From: Pegea sp. RAD2-039
Taxonomy: Eukaryota; Chordata; Thaliacea; Salpida; Salpidae
Direction: 5' to 3'
Length of the DNA: 64,000 nt
NCBI GenBank assembly: GCA_034620365.1
Contig: JAQGEQ010000171.1
Location: forward strand, 1-64,000
The position numbers were made by a program, and so were the translations under genes. This document shows, piece after piece, positions 58,301-64,000 of this stretch (its first letter is position 1; every line of letters begins with the position of its first letter). The notes under the pieces were generated by a model. The model did no database searches, was not told the DNA's origin, and saw only the letters and a program-made list of their open reading frames with translations.

Positions 58301-60649
58301 TAATCAACAAAGTGAGTACTTGTACTCCAATAATTTGTCACGTGACCTAAATGAACAACACGTGACCTTGTTGAATAGCACGTGACCTAAATGAACAACA
58401 CGTGACCTTGTTGAATAGCACGTGACCTAATTGAACAACACGTGACCTTGTTGAATAGCACGTGACCTAAATGAATAGCACGTGACCTTGTTGAATAACA
58501 TGTGACTTAATTGATTAGCTCGTGTTTGAATTTGATTTCAAGGGGCTAGTGATTACATTGAAGTGTTTCAGCAACAAACCTTTTTTAAATTTTTATTGAT
58601 TTTTCAGCTTCTAATCAAGATGATTTTGCTGATTTCTCTTCTTTTCAATCACCAAATACTCAACAAACAACATCTTCAGCACTTCAACAACCAATTGCAG
58701 CTTCAACAACACAATCTCAACAACCACACTTTGACATTTTTGGATCACTGTCGTCAACTTCCAACTCTGTTGCACCTGCACCACCACAATCTCATCTGTC
58801 TCTTCTCGATGGTTTGATGCAACCATCTACCAACAACACTTTCCCCCAAATGCAACCATCTATCAACAACACTTTCTCCCAAATGCAACCATCTACCAAC
58901 AACACTTTCTCCCAAATGCAACCATCTACCAACAACACTTTCTCCCAAATGCAACCATCTACCAACAACACTTTCTCCCAAATGCAACCATCTACCAACA
59001 ACACTTTCTCCCAAATGCAACCATCTACCAACAACATTTTCCCCCAAATGCAACCATTACAAGTTGGAATGCAGAATCAAGCTCCAGTAATGCAAGCTGA
59101 TATGATGTCTCTACAAGGTGCTACAAGTGCTCCTGTTATGACGCCAAACTTTGGAATGTCAGCACAAACCATGATGCCAACATCCACTGCTGTCAACTCA
59201 TCTGGTAATCTATTGAATTTCATCTTTTATGATTGGTTTATTATTAACTTGCTTCTTACATTTGTCTATTAGCATTTACATTGAAACTCAGTTTCAAGAA
59301 CTTACAATTAGTAATAGGCTTAGAAGTTACTTAGCTGTTTGACTATCTAACTTTACGCTTAATTTAAATATCATTGATTTAGTTTGATAAAAATTCAATT
59401 GCATGAATTCATCTGTATAATGTTGTTGAAATTAAATGTTTATTGGATTTGACATATGCTTAACTCATCATTGCAGTTGCAGTAGATATTAGTTGTTGCT
59501 TGATATTTAATTTCAGCTTCTGTCATCTCTTTATCTACTACCAAACCAACCAAACCAGATACTACTACTGCAATATCCAAAGCAAATACTTGGTCTAATG
59601 TCAAAGGTGTTAATATCAGCTTAGATTTACTTGGAAAACCTGCACCCAAGCAAGTCAGGCCGACTATGAATCAGTTACAAGGTTAATTTTCAATTTTTTC
59701 AGATTTAATTGTGTTTTTATCATCTTGGATTTTGAAATTTTGCTTTATTTCTTAAACAATTTTCGAATATTTATTTACTTAGCATAAAGTTAACTAAACT
59801 TATTTCTTTCAATTCTTATATTTGTTATTATTTAATGGATGCAGCAAATATTGAAAGTTTGTAATTTGTTCATGTTTATGCAGAAAAATATTCCAACTTT
59901 ATTCATTGTAAGATCTAAACAAAAGTGACTAGTTTGTCTGATAATTCAATTTCTTCTACTTCCGTCAGAACTCAACAAACATTTTTACACAAAGTCGAGC
60001 TACTGGCCAAATTTCTAATTAAGTTTTTGTATTAGTCGCTTGAAGTAAAAACTTGTAATCATTTGGCATTTCAATCACAAAAACAAGTAGCAAAACATGT
60101 AACCACATTCACTTATGCTCGTGCTTGATCATGTTTAAGTTTTTGTTGTGTTGTTGATGTAAATGACAGATCAGTTGGTGTTAGAGTAGCTGGCTGCTTC
60201 TTCATTAGATATTTCATCAGCCTCATCATTCAATGATTAACAAAATGATCTTCATCTGATTTTTGATGACTCTCAGGTGGTCAGTCCTTCCCGGCTGCTA
60301 TGGCTGCTATGAATCTCAATTCAGGACATTCATCAATGATGCAAGCCTCTCAGATGACTCTACAAGGCATGCCAAACTCTCAAGTCCACCCAAGAACAAT
60401 GATGCCTCAAAATGGTGAGATTCCTTCAAACAATCTGATCAAAAATGTTTAAAAAATGAAATCGATAAATTCGTATTTTTTTGAGATTCCAACCAATTGG
60501 ATCATTTGTAGTGAAATAATGTTCATATTATTACAGGAATTCAAAATAATTTAGGAATGCAGCAAACCTCAAATATGGCAGCTGGGTTTCCTCCTCAAAA
60601 TTATGGAATGATGCAGCAACAGAATCAACATTTTAATATGATGAAATAA
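55330..60649 (+). CDS. CLINT1: Clathrin interactor 1 / epsinR (13 coding exons)
   Basis: Endosome/trans-Golgi clathrin adaptor with an ENTH domain that binds phosphoinositide and SNARE cargo. Coding exons: 55330-55376, 55432-55633, 55855-55963, 56121-56291, 57063-57168, 57409-57535, 57805-57888, 57956-58019, 58243-58311, 58608-59204, 59517-59681, 60277-60414, 60537-60649; total 1992 bases, 663 aa, all phases consistent. ENTH, residues ~10-150: TNVVMNYSDVEARVRQATND, DDAWGPSGTLMQELARDTFM, KNWRRIYKALLLLAYLVRNG, DEHGKDQGVNVRNKVKDIIS. The marker VDLGAAAHYTGD and the late TWSNVKGVNISLDLLGK block identify epsinR rather than epsin 1-3. The tail carries FGDF and DDFADF gamma-ear-type motifs and no ubiquitin-interacting motifs. 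Human CLINT1 is 625 residues; the extra length is mostly the MQPSTNNTFSQ repeat. Confidence 0.96.
58319..58520. repeat. 20 bp E-box minisatellite in CLINT1 intron 9
   Basis: Eight exact CACGTGACC motifs at 58339, 58359, 58379, 58399, 58419, 58439, 58459 and 58479, with a degenerate ninth at 58499 (CATGTGAC). Units alternate between CACGTGACCTAAATGAACAA and CACGTGACCTTGTTGAATAG types, so the true unit is 40 bp. The first copy reads GTCACGTGAC, the palindromic core of the CLEAR/E-box motif. Confidence 0.95.
58817..59047 (+). repeat. In-frame 33 bp coding minisatellite (CLINT1 exon 10)
   Basis: Seven full copies of a 33 bp unit encoding MQPSTNNTFSQ (first copy FPQ, second SINNT), followed by a partial copy. 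The unit keeps frame and adds 77 residues of Q/N/S/T-rich disordered tail. Near-identical codons show the expansion is recent. Confidence 0.95.
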
Positions 60650-60865
60650 ACTGATAACAGTTTTTCCTCTTTCCTCTGCCTTTGTTCTGCTTCTTCTTGT
60701 TATTGTATGATTTGTATTTTTCAATTCGGTTAAGGTACATTTTGTTTTGGTATCTAACTTTTATAATCAATTATTGGATAGAATTAATCTTTAGTTTGTA
60801 CGCATGTAGTTTCATTTAAATGCTTAAAGTAACCCCAATTTTCTGTTTTCAAAAAGTTAATTAGA

Positions 60866-60871
60866 AATAAA
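60866..60871 (+). terminator. CLINT1: CLINT1 poly(A) signal candidate
   Basis: AATAAA about 217 bases after the CLINT1 stop codon, the first clean hexamer downstream. Confidence 0.5.
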
Positions 60872-63800
60872 GCTTCGAATTGCTAGTGTAAAATATCGTT
60901 ATTTATTCTACTTATATAATTTTCATTTTTTATTTAAATTGTAATTTTTAATAAATATAATCCTATTTAATTTGATCAAAATGCTTTTTAGATATTATCT
61001 ATTTATTATATTTTTGGTTTTAAATTCGTTAATTTCACGATTGTATATTATCACAAATTTTTGGCTTTATATAACTTGCTGGGTGATGCTATAATTATAT
61101 TTGAATGTGACTTTCTAATCTCTTGTAGAGAAGTCAGTATTGAATTGTAATATTCTGTAATTCTGTAGAAGTCAATTTTATAAATCTCAAACTTTTATCG
61201 CGTATTTCAGATTTTTTCTCATTGTTAGTTTTCTAGCAACTCTTCCTGTTTCCACTTCTTTTTCTATTTAATTTTTCTTTCTGTTTTACGTATTTAGTTG
61301 AATTAATCAATTCTATCTTCAAACTGATGATAAAATTAGAATATCATCAATTTAAAAAGCTAAATCCTCGAATGGAGGTCCACTTGTTCTTATATATGGC
61401 GTCTTTTAACTGATTTTCAGTAAATTTTGTGTAAGTTCTTACACAAGCAGCCAGCTCTGCTCACAACTCGTAATTTTGTTACAAAATAATTATTCTCTGT
61501 TCTTTTGGTTTCTATTTTTTAGTGGTAGCAAATTTAGATCTAACATTTACTTGTACATATTTTCTTTATCATTTATATAACTGTTCTTTATCGAATAAAT
61601 CTTTTAATAAATCGACCAGGTATTCGCTTTCGAATAAATAAAATATTCTCTAAGTTCATGCAAATCATCCAACATTTTTGTTTAATTTCTTTTATTCTGA
61701 ATTCTTGTTTCTCATTATTCAAAATTTACTTATTACGGATGATAACATAGTGATAAATGAAAACTTGTCTTCCACGGTAGCTTCTCTTTTATTACAATTA
61801 AAATTTATCTATCAACTTTTGCTATATATTAAAGTGCTTTCATGAGAAGAATAGGAATACCAGATAAATTCTGATACTTTAGTTGAGTAAAGTCACAAAT
61901 TAAATGGAGTCTAGTAACTTTTTTTTTATAATCTGTTAAGTATCTGCTCAGTACCATTAAAATCTCAAAAATTTCTAAAAAGCTTTATAAATAATTGATA
62001 AATTTGATTCAGCCATTTAGTTCAGAGATAATTAGCTCATAAAACCTTTTATTTCATTTCAGAATTCCCTTCTATATAAATGATTTGATCATACATATTA
62101 CAGATAAGAAATTTACAGCAATCTGATCTGATTCATGCTTTTCAAGAGTATAATCGCATTATTTGGTTTCTTACAGCATTTTTTAAATCATTTCAAACTT
62201 AAAGATCTAAAAGCTTTGTAAGTTGCAGTATGAGTTGACAACTTTTATACAATATATCTCTTCTTTAAAAACATGGCTTCATTAGAATCACAAATTATCT
62301 TTTAAAAGTTGAGATAAATTATAAAGTTTTAGTTTTTAGGTTTTTCTGTCATACTTAAAAAAAGACTTCAAAAAAGATGTTGACTTTTTTTCTCAAATAA
62401 ATTATTTGTTTAGTGATGTATCTCTTACTCGATCTTCATTTGTACAATTAGCTACAAAGCAAGACATTAAATTTAAGATTTTTATGGGGCAACATGAAGA
62501 TAATTAACTATTATCTTGTTGGGTCTTTTGATTTTTCATATCAAAAAGTAATTTTCCAATATGGCAGCTTTCTTGCTTTCCAACAAAAAATTAATTCAAA
62601 GTTATGTCTGCAGGTAGTTATGGTGCATTTATTTATAATATAATTATAATTATAATATAATATATATAATATAATTTATAGTATATTTAGTGTATACTTA
62701 AACGTAATAAAAATAATTCAAATATTTTGCATAAGGATTAAAAGATTAAAATTAAAAAAGTGTAAAATATGAAAACATACTGTCTAATAATTCTTAAAAC
62801 GGATTTATTTAGAAAACTTATACAATATTCTGAAGTTTTACGAAGCTATTTTATTGTGAGGTAAGTTTTTAGCTTTGTTTATGCTTTACATAAAAAATTT
62901 CATTGTCATTTCATCGACTAATTGTTTTATTAAATTCATCATTTGGTTATCAGCATTTTTTCAAAACTCATAAAATGTTACAACCAATTCTAGAAAAAAA
63001 TTGACTTACAACAAATCTTATTGAAGAGAAGGAGACGCACAACTGAATGTGGTTACTACAGAGTAGTTTTGTGTTCTCCAGTAATCAAATCTCTAATGTC
63101 AAGAATAATATTAAGACTTTTTATACTTATCACAAAAGAGTCAACTTTAGTAGCAACTTTTTCAGCTTGGTTTGCTAAAAGTAGTATTTTTTTAGGTAAT
63201 TTCATCTGGTCATAGTTTCTTTAACTAAATCCTTAAAATTGATGTATGATTTTAATAAACTGTTCTTTAGAAGTCAAATCATTTCATGTGATATTGTTTC
63301 TTTTATAAAGTTTTGATCGATTTATGAGCTTAGAAGACTTTATCAATAAAATATCATTAAACAGACCCTGTGTTAGATAATTGACATTATAAAAATTGCT
63401 CTAATAATGCTTATTTTGATGTTAGATGATATTTTCTTAGAAAGTCGTTTCTGGAATATTTTAAGACAATATTTTTCTAAATAGTTTTTCTGTTTATTTA
63501 AATTATTTCTTTATAAACTGGAATTTTACTTCAATAACTTTTTATCTTACTATTAAATGTGTTACAGAATCTTAAATTTGAAGATTTCTTTACTATTAAA
63601 AGCTTTCTAGCTTAAAGAGATATAGTTGATGGTTTTCAAAAACTTTTATAGCTTATACTCTTTATGAAGTATCTAATATTTTATATTCATATTTTTAACA
63701 GCTTTTAAAGTAATGTAAAAACTTGAGAAAATAAATAATTCCATCTCCAATTTCAATAAATCATATTCGATATGCTTTGACTTTATAAGATGTTTTAACA

Positions 63801-64000
63801 AACAATAGTCCCAAGAATTCTTTTTTAACTCAAATCAACCAATTTAAAAACATTTTCAGATGATATGTCCAAAAGAATTTGTCAATGTTCAACCATTGAC
63901 GATAATTCAATATTTATGTAATTTTTAAGAATGTTTCTACAATTTTTCAATAGCTTAAATCAATTTTAAAGTAAAACAAAATTTTTTTTAATCAAAGTAT
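60872..64000. other. AT-rich region downstream of CLINT1
   Basis: No gene recognised. It contains the second ~350-400 bp direct repeat (62562-62960) and a 64-codon frame at 63021-63215 that resembles nothing known to me. Confidence 0.55.
62562..62960 (+). repeat. Direct repeat flanking CLINT1, copy 2
   Basis: Same orientation as 51138-51490. The two copies differ by scattered substitutions and by an AT-rich insertion of ~40 bases near 62640-62680. Confidence 0.8.

Noticed and set aside
58754-59053. Minus-strand LHLGESVVGRW repeat frames
   Set aside because: Antisense of the CLINT1 coding minisatellite.
63021-63215. 64-codon frame starting MKRRRRTTECGYY
   Set aside because: No recognised homology, no second copy, and composition like the surrounding AT-rich DNA.

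Overview
The window is a stretch of AT-rich animal (metazoan) nuclear DNA. The evidence is intronless replication-type histone genes ending in histone mRNA stem-loops, GT-AG introns, non-LTR retrotransposons, and orthologues of two animal proteins: the tight-junction scaffold ZO-1/TJP and the clathrin adaptor CLINT1/epsinR. The lineage cannot be fixed from the sequence; divergent histone H4 and many ~50 bp introns suggest a fast-evolving invertebrate.

Region 1 (1-33550) is a rearranged histone array. The basic unit is a quintet H1>, H3>, H4>, <H2B, H2A>. Two quintets form a large inverted duplication: the left arm (1 to ~8425, minus orientation) mirrors the right arm (~13835 to 22646, plus orientation) around a ~5.4 kb spacer. 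A third block (26978-33550) is scrambled: an intact H1 is followed by an inverted H2A/H2B/H4-pseudogene/H3 piece, then by another H2B and a decayed H2A fused to antisense H3 sequence. Counting all copies there are 4 intact H2B, 3 intact H3, 2 intact plus 1 broken H4, 2 intact plus 1 frameshifted plus 1 decayed H2A, and 2 intact plus 1 5'-deleted H1. Core histone promoters share a GACGTCA-centred element, usually GACGTCATCGACA, which is eroded at the promoters of dead genes. The spacers hold several 5'-truncated CR1/Jockey-like LINE copies, one tRNA-headed SINE that borrows the LINE tail, a C2H2 zinc-finger pseudogene, and conserved CRE-type modules with no assigned gene.

Region 2 (37692-48300, minus strand) is a complete ZO-1/TJP gene, reconstructed here as 31 coding exons and about 1448 residues: PDZ1, RS-rich linker, PDZ2, PDZ3, SH3, GUK, acidic and proline-rich tail, ZU5, and the terminal residues SVLIDHF. 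More than half of its introns are 48-55 bp. Two larger introns hold satellites: a 28 bp hairpin repeat and a 30/27 bp minisatellite that is free of stop codons in the sense direction.

Region 3 (55330-60649, plus strand) is a complete CLINT1/epsinR gene of 13 coding exons and about 663 residues: ENTH domain, then a disordered tail with gamma-ear-type FxDF motifs and an in-frame 33 bp coding minisatellite. One intron carries eight CACGTGACC E-boxes at exactly 20 bp spacing. A ~350 bp direct repeat flanks the gene (51138-51490 and 62562-62960). The rest (33551-37691, 48861-55329, 60872-64000) is AT-rich intergenic DNA in which no gene was recognised.
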